A DNA stretch of 64,000 nucleotides, taken from assembly GCA_020746875.1 (NCBI GenBank), contig JAGTJL010000008.1, forward strand, positions 124,001-188,000, given 5' to 3'. Source of the DNA: Rhexocercosporidium sp. MPI-PUGE-AT-0058. Its lineage: Eukaryota; Ascomycota; Leotiomycetes; Helotiales. Below, one piece after another: positions 32,407 to 46,902 of this stretch. Position 1 is the first letter of the stretch, and each line of letters opens with the position of its first letter. The translations under genes and the position numbers were made by a program. Under the pieces are notes generated by a model. It was given only the letters and a program-made list of their open reading frames with translations. It was not told the DNA's origin and searched no databases.

Positions 32407-34261
32407 TCACTCTCTCTTCTCCACTTTCTCCGCCTTCCCAAATCTATTTAGCAACCCTCTCACCATCACAGCAATCTTTAACCTCACAGCCCTGACATCC
32501 CACTTCTCCGCCTCGTCCACAGCCACAAACCTCCTCACGAGCAGGTTGAAGATAAAGCCAAAACTCAACGCCATCACCGTACTCGTGAGGATGATCACAT
32601 TGTATGGCATACTGAAATCTGGCGTGGGGAGAGGCAAGAGTAATGTCGTGGTGCGGATACTGACGTCTCCGATGGTGATGACTGCTGGAGCAATATCAAA
32701 ACCACGGTTGGCGTCAGGTGGGTATTCCGTGTATCTAAGAATAGCCTTCTCGAAGTCGTATGTCAGAACTACGGTAGAGTTCGCGGGGATCAAGATCCGG
32801 ACTTCGAGTTGCGTGCCTCGTTTGCGGTCTAGTGCTGGGCGGTAGTACATTTCCTGGATGACTGATTTGTCCTGGCCGTTGATCTTGGCTTTAAGGGTGT
32901 GCAAGTAGACCTTCATGAACCAGGGTAGAGACTCCATGTAGACGAAATCGACGGATTTGGTGGGTGAGGGGTTCGTGAGGATTGCTTGGACGCCGCCTCG
33001 TTCTTGGCCGTAGCCGATGAAGGATCTTTCTGCGTAAAGGAGGGGCTGCTCGAGCGGTGATTTTTCCGAGATTTCTTGTTGGGGGAGGATCAGTTCAAAG
33101 TCGCCTTCGGGGCTGAGTTCGAAGCAACGGTTGTAGCCGGTGGGATCTTTGTGTTCGTGGGCTCCTCCTGACGTATATACGATTCGAGCGTGGGGGACAT
33201 GGATGCAGACTGGATCTATGCCGTCCGTTGCGAGAGGACAGGGCCCTTTGAGTGAATGTCCAAATATTTGGGATAGACTCCACTCCTCTTCCTGTGCGGA
33301 GGTATCCAGTGGGAAACAGGTATCGTGGGAATTGTATGATTTTGAGGTATTGCACCTGAGCTCTTCGTATGCAACGGGTCTGGGGATCGGGTTATCTTAG
33401 GCTTGTCAGCATATATTTCGTAACAATTTGTAGGAGAATTACCTCTGGGTCTTTTCGACCTCTGGATATCTAATACCATGTCGATAGTTTGGGTAATCTG
33501 CAATTGACATTCGCTCCCATCTGAAGGACAAATTGGCTGGACATCAATTGACATGCTCTGCCAACTGGCATCAAACAACTTATGCCCATCTAATAAACTC
33601 GAAATGCCCGCCTTGCCTTTACATGGCAAGAGCTTTAAAAAGGGGGTCAAGTTCTCCGTGCACACCACTTCCCTCGGTAGCGTTCCATGGAGTAGATGCA
33701 AATTCTCCGCAGTAGAGTTGGCATGATTCCCTGCTGGCTGGAAAGACATGACCGGTCTGATCGTCCTGGTGGAATCGATGAAGTTCAAGGAGGCACAGAA
33801 GAGGCCAGAAAGCGCATTCGTCAAAGTCAACCACCGTCCATCGGCCCTGGATCGGTTAGCAGAATTCCATAGGAAATCCTAGAGCATTATACACACTCTT
33901 CATCTGTCTCGGCCTCAACCCAAGCCCATAACTCCACGCCCGTTCCTCCCTCTCTAGCCCCTCCCCATGGTCTTGCGCCCCAACTCTCCGCATCCCACCT
34001 CCCTAGACTAAAACGTAGGTGCAACTCCCTCGTATTGGCATGTTGTAGAATTTGTCCCAGAGATCTAGGGAAGTATCTGAAGTTTTGCTGGTCGAAAGAT
34101 GCAAGTGTGGTATTACTCTGGAAGTTGAAAGATGCGAGGAGAAGTGATGGATGGAGAGGTCTTAGGACAAGTTGTTCATGGTAATCGGATGCTTGGCAGG
34201 GGGTGAAGATGAAGACGCAGAGGACGAGCAATAGAGACTGTAGAGACTGGAATTGACGCAT
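32407..34261 (-). CDS. GPI16: GPI transamidase subunit Gpi16/PIG-T
   Basis: Three exons. Intron 1 is 33847-33896, with an unusual GTGTGT donor, and joins DEE to ADGRWLTLTNALSG. Intron 2 is 33396-33442 and joins KRPR to DNPIPRPVAYEEL. The product is 585 residues. The signal peptide is MRQFQSLQSLLLVLCVFIF. The long luminal domain has family blocks such as ALSGLFCASLNFIDSTRT, CNTSKSYNSHDTCFPLDTS, FGHSLKGPCPL and AERSFIGYGQERGG, and ends in one TM helix (YNVIILTSTVMALSFGFIF) with a short basic tail. Gpi16 is a core subunit of the ER transamidase that attaches GPI anchors to proteins. Length matches the family (about 600). It shares a 243-nt promoter with LUC7. Confidence 0.93.
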
Positions 34262-34504
34262 GGCTGCCAGCGCCGAGTAGTTTGATGTTATAAACAGCGG
34301 CGCATTGAGTGTTGATTTGGTGAGATTCGGTGCTATTTACTATGTGTACCTGTGCCTAGCCGCGCCCAGGAGACGCGCCGTGCCTGGAGAATTTAGCGCG
34401 AGCCTCCCCGGGCGCGGCTGTGAATAAATTTCAGCCGCGCCTTGTCTGGTCTACAACTACATCACCAACCTCGTCCTTGCATCTCTGCAAACGCTCACGC
34501 AAAT
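34262..34504. promoter_or_regulatory. Short bidirectional promoter, GPI16 / LUC7
   Basis: 243 bases between two divergent start codons. It has GC-rich blocks (CGCGCC, GGGCGCGGC) around an AAATAAATT-like core. Two housekeeping genes appear to share it. Confidence 0.7.
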
Positions 34505-35475
34505 ATGGCCGCAGAACAGAGAAAGCTGCTTGGTAAGTTATCTCGGTTTCTCCTATCTTCGTGAACAAGACACTGTCCCTACTATCCTCGACCTGGCCCC
34601 CTCCCTCCTCGAATACAACCAGCTAACCCCCTCAAGAGCAGCTCATGGGAGCGAGTGCCTCTTCAAGAGCAGCCCAACTATCTATCACCGACCCCAAAGT
34701 ATGCCGATCCTTCCTCGTTGGCACTTGTCCTCACGATCTCTTCACAAACACGAAACAAGACCTCGGACCTTGCCCAAAAGTACACGCCGAAGCCCTCAAG
34801 ACAGAGTACGAAGCCGCACCTGAATCACAACGCCAGAAATGGGGATTTGAATATGATTACATGCGCGACCTACAGAAGTACATCGACGAATGTAATCGCC
34901 GGATCGATGTTGCGCAAAGGAGACTGGAGAAGACACCCGATGAGATCAGGCAGACGAATGCGCTGCTGAAGAATATCTCAGATCTGAGCAAGAGCATTGA
35001 GAGTGGCTTGATGGAGATTCAGGTCTTGGGGGAGCAGTCGGAAGTCTCGCGCGCATACGAAGAGTTCTACCGGATCCGTACAGCGATGCAGCAGAAAGCT
35101 GACAAGGAGCGGGAATTGAAGGCGCTGAGCGACACCAGTGGGCCGTCTGGACACCAGAAGCTGCAGGTGTGTGATGTGTGCGGTGCGTACTTGTCGCGGC
35201 TGGATAATGATAGGCGGTTGGCGGATCACTTTTATGGGAAGATGCATCTGGGGTATGCGCAGATGCGGAAGACGTTTGATGCATTCCCCAAGGAGTTGAG
35301 GACTAGAAGGCCGATGGTCAGTGATGAGGGTGAGCATAGCCCTGCTGGGAGGGGATTCGATGGGGGATACGGAGATGGAGGATATGGTGGTCGGGGAGGT
35401 TATGGAGGGAGAGGTGGTGGGGGACGTGGGGGTGGGTTTAGAGGCAGGGGAAGAGGTTTCAGAGGGGGATGGTAA
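34505..35475 (+). CDS. LUC7: LUC7-like U1 snRNP protein
   Basis: Two exons (intron 34533-34636, 104 nt; LL-E-QLMGAS junction) give 288 residues. The LUC7 hallmarks are all present: an N-terminal EQLMG helix, first zinc finger CRSFLVGTCPHDLF...CPKVH, long helices, and second finger CDVCGAYLSRLDND...HFYGKMHLGY. The C-terminus is a Gly-rich RGG/YGG tail. Luc7 is a U1 snRNP component that shapes 5' splice-site choice. The gene converges on the beta-galactosidase gene with 122 nt between stops. Confidence 0.93.
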
Positions 35476-35597
35476 TTATGACAATCCAGGCGTTCGTTGG
35501 TTGAATTCAGGCGTTCAGGAATCGATCACAATGTGTACAGTACTCCGTATGGAAATCCAGAGCAATCATTGAATCAGTTGACTTTCTGACATTTAAC

Positions 35598-39005
<3,408 letters not shown>

Positions 39006-40627
39006 GTTTGATATGACGGTGCTGTTGGCATCCAGGTCCACTCCACGTTTGAACCGACTTCTACCTATCGGGGAAAACGGGGGAATCGGGGAAGTTGGAA
39101 GAATGGTTCATCCACGGTAGAGTGGGGTAGATTTTTGAGGGGCTTGGCCGTCCCCTCTTTTCCGCCCAGGCTGTTGGCTCGTGATGGACAGAGACTGGGG
39201 CTTTGCAGCGATGTTGCATGCACATTAGCTCCCCTGGTCTGATTTATGTGATAACCTGTTACAAACCGAGTAAACGTCGGTTTTCAGGCGGGAAATGAAG
39301 AACGGGAAACCCAGGTGGTGCGGAAAGAAGGCCGGCTGGCTGTAGGCTTTCCTAACTTGGGGGGATTCGGAGGATTGCAGGCCGATAGAACACCACATGA
39401 ATATCTCTTAATGAAAAAAGCCTATGGAGGATCCGAATTTTGTGCTGAATTTAAATGGCAAGCGAGACCGAGTGCCAAAGTAAACAAGAAGAATGCTATG
39501 CCGGCGTATAATCCATTCCGGCATTACTCCATCGTGAAGAGTTGTCGTCTCGTTCCATCGAAGCGAGAAAGGGGCCAAGACAGACGGGGGTCGGCGTATT
39601 TCCCAAGCGAGTTAGACCAAAACACTCGCTGACTTGCACCCACTCTTGCCACCACTCTACTCTAAGCTACTCTATCTACTCTACTCTACTACACTCTCCT
39701 ACACTCTACTCGCAATCAAACACCCGCCTCTTCATTCTGACTCGTGCTCGTGTTTTCTCCATACGAACCACGACGACCAACCTTGACTTTTCACTCTCCA
39801 TTCCCCACATCCCACATCTCATTTACTCCCCACAGAACTAACTTTTTACTGGGAAAGGGATTGCTAGAACCCACGTGTTTGCTTCGGGGACATGAAGTCT
39901 AATTTCGTTGAATTGTGCGCCGGTAGTTGGTGTTCCATCTTCACTTGCAAAAGAATCACACATCGATGAAGGCGTTTTTATGGAGCCTCATGGCTTGCCA
40001 ATGTCTTGTCGATTCCAAGCACATGGGCGAGTGTGGGATACGCCACATTCGAATCTCCCGCAACCATAGCTGATGTGGACATTAAAATATGCCTCGGCGC
40101 GAGCAACACTGTCAGACATCGGCCCGCGCCCAACGACCTAGGAGACTTGTCAGCCGCCTATATCACTTCCACCTCGACAGCTATTGGCCAAAGATCAACC
40201 ATTCCCAGCAATGCCTGCATTCGAGAATCATCTAGGATTCTATCCAACCACTTAAGGCAGGGTGCAAGGTCTTTCGCTCCGGGGTAGAAAGCCAATTGTC
40301 CAGTATCATCACAGACTTTCAGCCACAGCATCCACCGACCTCACCCCGAGTCAAGAAACAAAAACATTCCCTTCAAATACCGCCTGGGCGATACAAGAAG
40401 CCTAGGTGCTCCTTGGCAGGATCTCCGAGACTTGTATGGGGCGGATGGATTAATGCTGTATGCGGGGTGCGGGCAAAGTCCGGACGACGTATTGTAGTGA
40501 ACCAGGCCTTGATCCCACTTGTGAAGAGATGGTCGGGAGAGATAATAAATACCAAGTGGTTGGCCCTCACCTTTCTCCCGGCCATACCTTTGTTTTCTCT
40601 CTGTCGTGTCTTTAAGTTCAGGTCACC
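39006..40627. promoter_or_regulatory. Shared promoter of lactose genes (bgaD/lacpA-like)
   Basis: 1.6 kb between the two start codons. It contains C/T-rich CTACTCTACT repeats near 39655-39710 and a CATCCCACATCTC stretch near 39810. Sites fitting the CreA consensus SYGGRG occur at 39122-39127 (GTGGGG) and 39195-39200 (CTGGGG), close to the bgaD side; such short sites also occur by chance. No coding frame is convincing. Confidence 0.65.
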
Positions 40628-42464
40628 ATGTCTGCTCCCAAGCCCAATGATACTGGTGCTGAGCATCACGAATCGACTGAAGCTCACCAAGTCTCCAGCA
40701 ACCTCGATGAGAAGTATGCATCGGGAAATGTTATTCAAGTTCAGGCTGCATCAGTTGCTTTGGCGGCCGCAGTAGCTGCTCAGAAGCCATCTCTTTGGTC
40801 GAAGAGTATGTTGCAGTTATACTTCATTATGGGAATTGGATATTTGGTCAGTACTATGAACGGCTTTGGTAAGTCTTCTGCGTCTTGGATGTCAGGACCT
40901 TGCTAACACTTTCAAGATTCATCCCTTATGGGTAGTATTAACGTAATGGTTCCATACCTCAAGACTTTCAAGATGGAATCTGCTGGAGCTTCAACTGGTC
41001 TCGTCTTCATCATCTACAATCTCGGTCAGATTGCTGCTTTCCCATTCTGTGGTTTCCTCGCAGATGGATATGGACGACGTATTTGCATATTCGTCGGATG
41101 TGCTATCGTTTTGATCGGCACGGCTGTTCAGGCATCGGCTCATGAGAGGCAACAATTCATGGGTGGCAGATTCGTTCTTGGGTTTGGTGCAGCTCTCGCT
41201 TCTGCCGCTGGTCCAGCATACACAGTCGAATTGGCACATCCTGCATACAGAGGTACCATGGCCGGAATGTAAGGATTGCATCTAAAACAAGTCATGCCCC
41301 TCAACTAACATTCTCAGGTACAACAATTTCTGGTGGCTGGGAAATATTTTGGCGGGATGGACCACATACGGGTCAAACAAGTAAGACTCCATCCATCTTA
41401 CAATGCTCCGGAACGTATTACTGACGTTTACAGAAACCTCACTTCTTCATGGGCCTGGAGAATCCCCACCCTCGTCCAAGCCGGTCTCCCATCAGTCGTC
41501 ATGGTCCTGATTATGTTCTTCCCCGAATCACCGCGTTGGTTGATCGCCCAAGACCGCCGTGAAGAAGCCCTTGCCATCTTCGCCAAGTACCACGGAGATG
41601 GTGACGAGAATTCACCCGTCGTACAGCTTCAATATCACGAGGTCATCGACAACCTTCACGCGACCAAAGACGATAACCCATGGTGGGACTTCCGTGAGTT
41701 GGTCAATACCCGTGGCGCTCGTTACCGATTGTACATGGTCATCGGAATGAGTTTCTTTGGACAGTGGTCAGGCAATAACGTTGTGTCTTATTTCATGGTT
41801 AGTTTTCCGCCCGATGCCGTATCTTAGCAATGAAACTGATGATTCATAGCCCTTGATGATTAAAAACGCCGGAATCACAAGCAAGAACAAGCAGCTACTC
41901 ATCAACGCCATTAACCCAATCTTCTCCATGATGGGTGCCATCTACGGTGCCACACTGCTTGACAAACTTGGTCGTCGCTTCATGATGCTTGCTGGTCTTA
42001 CTGGTGCTCTGTTTTCGTACATCCTACTGACCGCTTTCACGGCTGAGTCTGAGAAGAATCCTTCGCTGTCATACGGAGTCATCGTGTCAATCTTCCTCTT
42101 CGGCATCATCTTCGCATGGGGTTTCACCCCACTACAGACCTTGTACGCCGTCGAGTGTTTGGAGAATCGCATGCGTGCCAAGGGATCTGGATTGAACTTT
42201 CTCTTCCTGAACGTCGCCATGGTTGTGAACACCTACGGTATCAGTGTGGGCATCGAGGCCATCGGATGGAAGTTGTACATCGTGTACATTGGCTGGATCT
42301 GCGTTGAGATTGCGACGATCTACTTCTTCTTTGTGGAGACGGCTGGGAAGACACTTGAGGAGATGACGGAAATTTTCAATGCGGATAATCCCAGGAAGGA
42401 GAGTACAAAGAAGACGACGGTGGCTATCGATGAGTCAGGACGGGTGGTTGGTGTTGAGGCATAG
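40628..42464 (+). CDS. lacpA: MFS sugar porter, lactose-permease-like
   Basis: Five exons (introns 40869-40916, 41269-41317, 41381-41433 and 41798-41849) give 544 residues with 12 predicted TM helices. Sugar porter signatures are present: DGYGRR in loop 2-3, FPESPRWLIA after TM6, LDKLGRR in loop 8-9 and FVETAGKTLEEM after TM12. It resembles the fungal lactose permease branch (YNNFWWLGNILAGWTTYGSN, VVSYFMPLMIKNAGI). It would import lactose or a related galactoside for the neighbouring cytosolic beta-galactosidase. The substrate is inferred from branch and context; other disaccharides remain possible. Confidence 0.87.
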
Positions 42465-42969
42465 GGTAGGATTGAGAATTTTGATAAGTTAATAAGTTGA
42501 AGTAGTTGAGAATTATTTCCCATTTTGTGTGTATGAACATATTTTGGTGTGTTGATGACCCCCCTTTCAGGCATGTCCCTGTTTAGGGGGTTTATTTCTT
42601 GAAGGGGCAGGCTAGGGGCATTAGCGAAATTCCCAAGAGGCAGGTTCTGTCAAGGTCAATTTCGAAGCTGACGAAACAGTAACAGAGAGGGATATTACCG
42701 GAGTGGGGTTCTGGGATAAATCATGGAGTGGGTGGCTTTGGTGGGGTTGGCAGGAGGGCCTGGGGAAATATTTGGGATTATTTTTCGATATCGACCCGCC
42801 TATTCACTGATAAGAACTCTCATTGTGGTTCGAGTAGATCATGTTGCATTAAAGGGTGTTCATGATCTACACAAACATCAGGCGATTATCAACTACTCAG
42901 AAAACAAGCAGATCAACCCCACGACAATGTGACGACATGGAGTCTCTATTTCGGTCGTCTCAGCGCCTC
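42465..42969. other. Intergenic after the lactose permease gene
   Basis: 505 bases including the permease 3' UTR; nothing else recognised. Confidence 0.5.
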
Positions 42970-43287
42970 CTATTTGCCATCCCCACCGAACGCTCTATCA
43001 AAATTATCAACGCTCCTTTCAGCTTTTCTGACATACAACTCCCATGACTCCCCATTTCCCTCGGTGAGTCTCTCGACCACATTCGGTGTGGTTTTCAGAT
43101 ATTCGGCAAGCTTCAGATACTGAGAATGTTTATCACCACTGCCGAGAGATGGGTGGTCAGAATCAGTCACTAAGATATCAGGTATGTATCTAAGTGTATA
43201 CCTCCTGTCGAGAAAGCGCAGAATTTCAATGTTTGGCCGCTGCTTTGTAGAAGGCCCTCGAACATCGGCTTGGGAGTTGTCGGCCAT
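42970..43287 (-). CDS. Small hypothetical protein, 105 residues
   Basis: Single frame from ATG 43287. It is hydrophilic, with an even spread of charged and aromatic residues (ILRFLDRRYTLRYIPD, YLKLAEYLKTTPNVVERL, SWELYVRKAERSVDNFDRAF) that looks like a real soluble protein. No motif, signal peptide or membrane segment. I do not recognise a family. Extra exons upstream are possible. Confidence 0.4.
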   Translation of the reverse strand: MADNSQADVRGPSTKQRPNIEILRFLDRRYTLRYIPDILVTDSDHPSLGSGDKHSQYLKLAEYLKTTPNVVERLTEGNGESWELYVRKAERSVDNFDRAFGGDGK

Positions 43288-43909
43288 GGCTTGGGCTCTG
43301 AATTGTTGAGATTATTGACGAGTGGGTAGGAATGAATGGAGGTGATCAGTTGTTCGAAGCTTAGAGAGACTGCGAAACTTGAATATCGAATTAGAGAACA
43401 ATCTTGAATTTTAACGAGGTTTTGTTTACATCCATGTTTCGAAACAAGTTCATTGAGGGATGCTACTACTCTTATAAGGACTAAAAATCGTAGAAATTGA
43501 TCTTCATATTGTAGTATTGCAGCTCCGCGCAACTAGAGCCGTCACAATTCTTCTGTGCGCAGATCGATAGAGTCGCAACAAACAGTTTTTCGCCTCTGTG
43601 TTTTCTTTGTCACGTGCGTATTGCACAACTTCGAGTTTCGCGCCATGGTGCATTAATCCCTGTTGGTGGCTGAGACACGAGCCTTGGAGGGACAAAATGG
43701 TCACTTCTGTGCCTTTCGAAACACATTGCAGGTTTGTGTTCGCTACCAGCTCGTTGATGTGAGGGATACATTGCGAGGCTTCAGTTTCATTTCAGTTGAA
43801 CCGTTCGCGGCTACAGTATCTCAAGAATTTGGACTCCCCCACAATTTCACCATCATGGGTCAGCCCGTGGCATCGAGCCTTGCGAGGCAGTCACCAGATC
43901 TAGCTGGAT
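43288..43909. other. Intergenic, no gene recognised
   Basis: About 620 bases with only short frames. It precedes the decayed C2H2 gene and may hold its old promoter. Confidence 0.45.
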
Positions 43910-46576
43910 ATGTCATCTCCGAAATCAAAGCCCTCTGCTGGGATTGTAAAACTCTTGCCGACGGTCAAGGATACCAGGATCGATCAAACCAGACCGCATG
44001 GTGTTAAGTTTACTCCAATCGAAGCTACAGGTACGATGGCCGAAATGGAAGGCCACAGAAGACCGCTTACAGTCATAATAGCATCTGCATCGTTCGCCAG
44101 TCTGTCTCTACCTGACCATCACGATAATGTCAACTCATGGGCTAGGCAAAGCGGTATTCAAGCAAGTGACCCTCGATCACTTCATCAAACCAAGACAGAG
44201 AATGCGTTTGAGAGCTCTCCAAGCCCTACTAATCAAGATCCCCGTGTCTCCCGATCTTTTGCGAACTTCCAAAGAGGCGATCTTGTCGACTTGTTCCTAC
44301 ATCTCTTCCCTACAACGGCAACAACCTCGGAGCTCGAAGATTGGATAAGATGAGGCGAAATTTCAGGAGCAGGCGTCAGCGCTCCGACACCTCTGCTAGA
44401 GGGGTGCCGAAATGCTGCAGATACTGTGGATCGTGATTCCATTCTTGGTGAACAGGGAAATCATGTTACAACTCCGATGGAGAGTGTTCTCGCGACGCAA
44501 CAATTCCCAGATCATTATCCGCCCAATCACCAAACTCTCGACAAAGTTCTAGGAGCAGAAGCCGGGAGGGAGAGGACTTCGTGTAGTGTTAGTCTTTTGA
44601 ACATAGACACTAGTCGGCTACTCAAGCTAGAAGACGAAAACAAGTCTCCAACGGAATCGGGGAAAATGTATTTCTCGTCTCGCGAGATTCCAAGACAAAG
44701 CTTGAGGATTGTCATGCTGTCAATTCATCAGACACAAACGCACACATGCTATAGCTCAGAATCAGACACAGAGTACAACACGATGAGATGAACTACATTC
44801 TCTGTAGTGTGAAAAAGCCAAAGTCCTGGCAGGCCACAGTGCCACTACGTCAGATCAGACACATATTAATATTGGTTGAGCAAGATTTTATCAATCGCTT
44901 GATGGATGTCTTCTGGTCGACAGTGAACGACAAGACGACGAAGTCTTCAAGGTAGGCACATTCTTGAAGATGGTGTATGTCGGATGCTAACTCTTGTGGA
45001 TCAAATATTAGACAACCAAGCTTGAATCGCGTACATGGAGAGAACCAAGACGTCGAAAAACTGCAACATACGAATGATGGACAAAAATCTCCACCGCGGA
45101 CCAATTCTGAAGGGATTTCTCGTTCTCCCCTTCCGCTCACCATTAACACAAAGGGAAAGCAGAAAAGAAAGAACGACGACAGTGATGAGGATGAGGGGAC
45201 AGAAATGACCGAGATCTTAAAATGCACAAGGATCTCATGTTTTCTTCACTCAATCAGACTGTCCAAAGAAAATTTGCATGCCCGTACAGAATAAACCAGC
45301 CTCAGAAATACCGAAGCAGTAACAGAGACTGGCGGTCATGTGCTCTAACCCCCTTGGAAAACGTTGCGAGAGTAAAGTACGTGTTCATGCCCCGTTGAAG
45401 AATCCATGACGTGTAATATTTTTGCTTACAATATCCTAGAGGCCACTTGTATAGGCATCATATGATATATCCCTGCCAACGATGCAAAGAAGTTTTCAAA
45501 AACCAACAGGCAGTGGGTCACCACCTCACCCAGATACAAAGCTGCGAGCTCAGAACATTAAGATTAGCGATAGTATCACAAACGAGATCGTGGAAAAGCT
45601 AAAGAGCAAGAAGAAATCTCATAGGCGGGGAGACGGAAGAAGACCGTTAGCAGAACATCTACTCGCGGCTCTCCCTGACGCCCCGGCTCCATCGCCTTGT
45701 GAGTCCAATTTCTGCTTAGTACCTGCTGCTTGCACCCCCTTCTCATAAACGACTGTGCGACTTACACAATTTGCGTAGATTTTGAGCTGCCGAGCGATAG
45801 ATCTGAGCTAGAGGAGTACGAAGAATACTGCCATCGTGAGCTTCCTCTAGTAGTCCGAGCAGCTATCGAGGAGGTTGTAAGCCGCGAAACTCAGCCATTG
45901 AAGGAACATCTAATAGCCCAACTTGACAGCATTATTCGGATTGTGCAGGACCGAGTATCTGCGAACTACCGGTCTGCTATTGCCAATGTGTCGTGCAAAG
46001 CTCTGATCGACGGTAGGCATGGCTCTCTCGAAAGCAGTGGCAAAAGTGTCTAATTCTAGGAAGAGGCTCTGTACGCAACTGCCCCTATTACTGCCCCTGC
46101 TTACGTAGGCTAAGCACGTGCGCATACCTGTATTGCACAACATAATGTAAGTTCTTCAAACACAGGAGAGATCGCAACCATGGGCCTAAGCGCTGTTGAG
46201 AATGCCCAAGCGAACAAACACACTCGCCTAAGCCGATCGTCTATTCCCCGCAGGCCCAGAATAGTTACCGCCAGACAGCAAATGCACATACTCCATCATG
46301 GCCCTCGTCAGGGCCAAACTTCGGCCACGTTGATAGTTCCTTTTTCCCGCCGCCTGTTCCTGCATTCAATGAACTTGGCTGTGAGGGGAATAGCTTCGTA
46401 CCTGGAACTCTCAATATGGCACAATCGGAAATGAAGCATTGTTACATCCTCCTGGCCAGGAAATACATCAGGCGGATGCAGATGAGTCGTCATATTACCA
46501 TGGCGATCCTGAACACTTCCACTCGTATGGAGACTTTCCTGAGTCGGGTATTGGTAACTGTGATCTTGATCCTTAA
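43910..46576 (+). pseudogene. Decayed fungal FACPY/C2H2 zinc finger protein gene
   Basis: Pieces in family order run over about 2.7 kb: an N-terminal disordered part (from ATG 43910), EQDFINRLMDVFW near 44890, a Lys/Asp-rich linker (KGKQKRKNDDSDEDEG), KFACPYRINQPQKYR with WRSCALTPLENVARVK, a typical intron (45377-45439), GHLYRHHMIYPCQRCKEVF with degenerate finger residues, EIVEKLKSKKK, a second intron (45699-45778) giving SPYFELP, a helical region, and a Pro-rich tail ending in YYHGDPEHFHSYGDFP at 46576. Lesions: an in-frame TGA at 44351-44353 (CGA to TGA fits) and frame changes near 44780, 45220, 45540 and 46430. The family, common in Pezizomycotina, has unknown function. Splice sites survive while the frame does not, so decay is fairly recent. 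Confidence 0.75.
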
Positions 46577-46902
46577 TTACTTGTCTTCATCCTCGCGATA
46601 GCTGGCGGAGCTTCCTGTATATAATTTGCTCGATTATTTACAGAACTCGTTTAGATTTACTACTTTAACTTTGTGCGCTTGTAGATCAACTGACACTTAA
46701 TAGAAGCGGCCATACTTCGGATTCGACAAAGGTTGTAGGATTTGATTGGGTCTTTCCCACCGCCAGAACCTCAACCTCAAAACTAACTACCGCTAACGGC
46801 TTAACCTTGTATATTTTGGTACTATTAGTTGAAAATGATGCAAGTGTAATCTTACTTGGAGACAACTCGGGAAAACCCAACAATGACCGAGAGCGCAAGG
46901 AA
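46577..46902. other. Intergenic, C2H2 relic / FAD oxidoreductase
   Basis: 326 bases that should hold the 3' UTR of the minus-strand oxidase. Nothing else seen. Confidence 0.5.
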
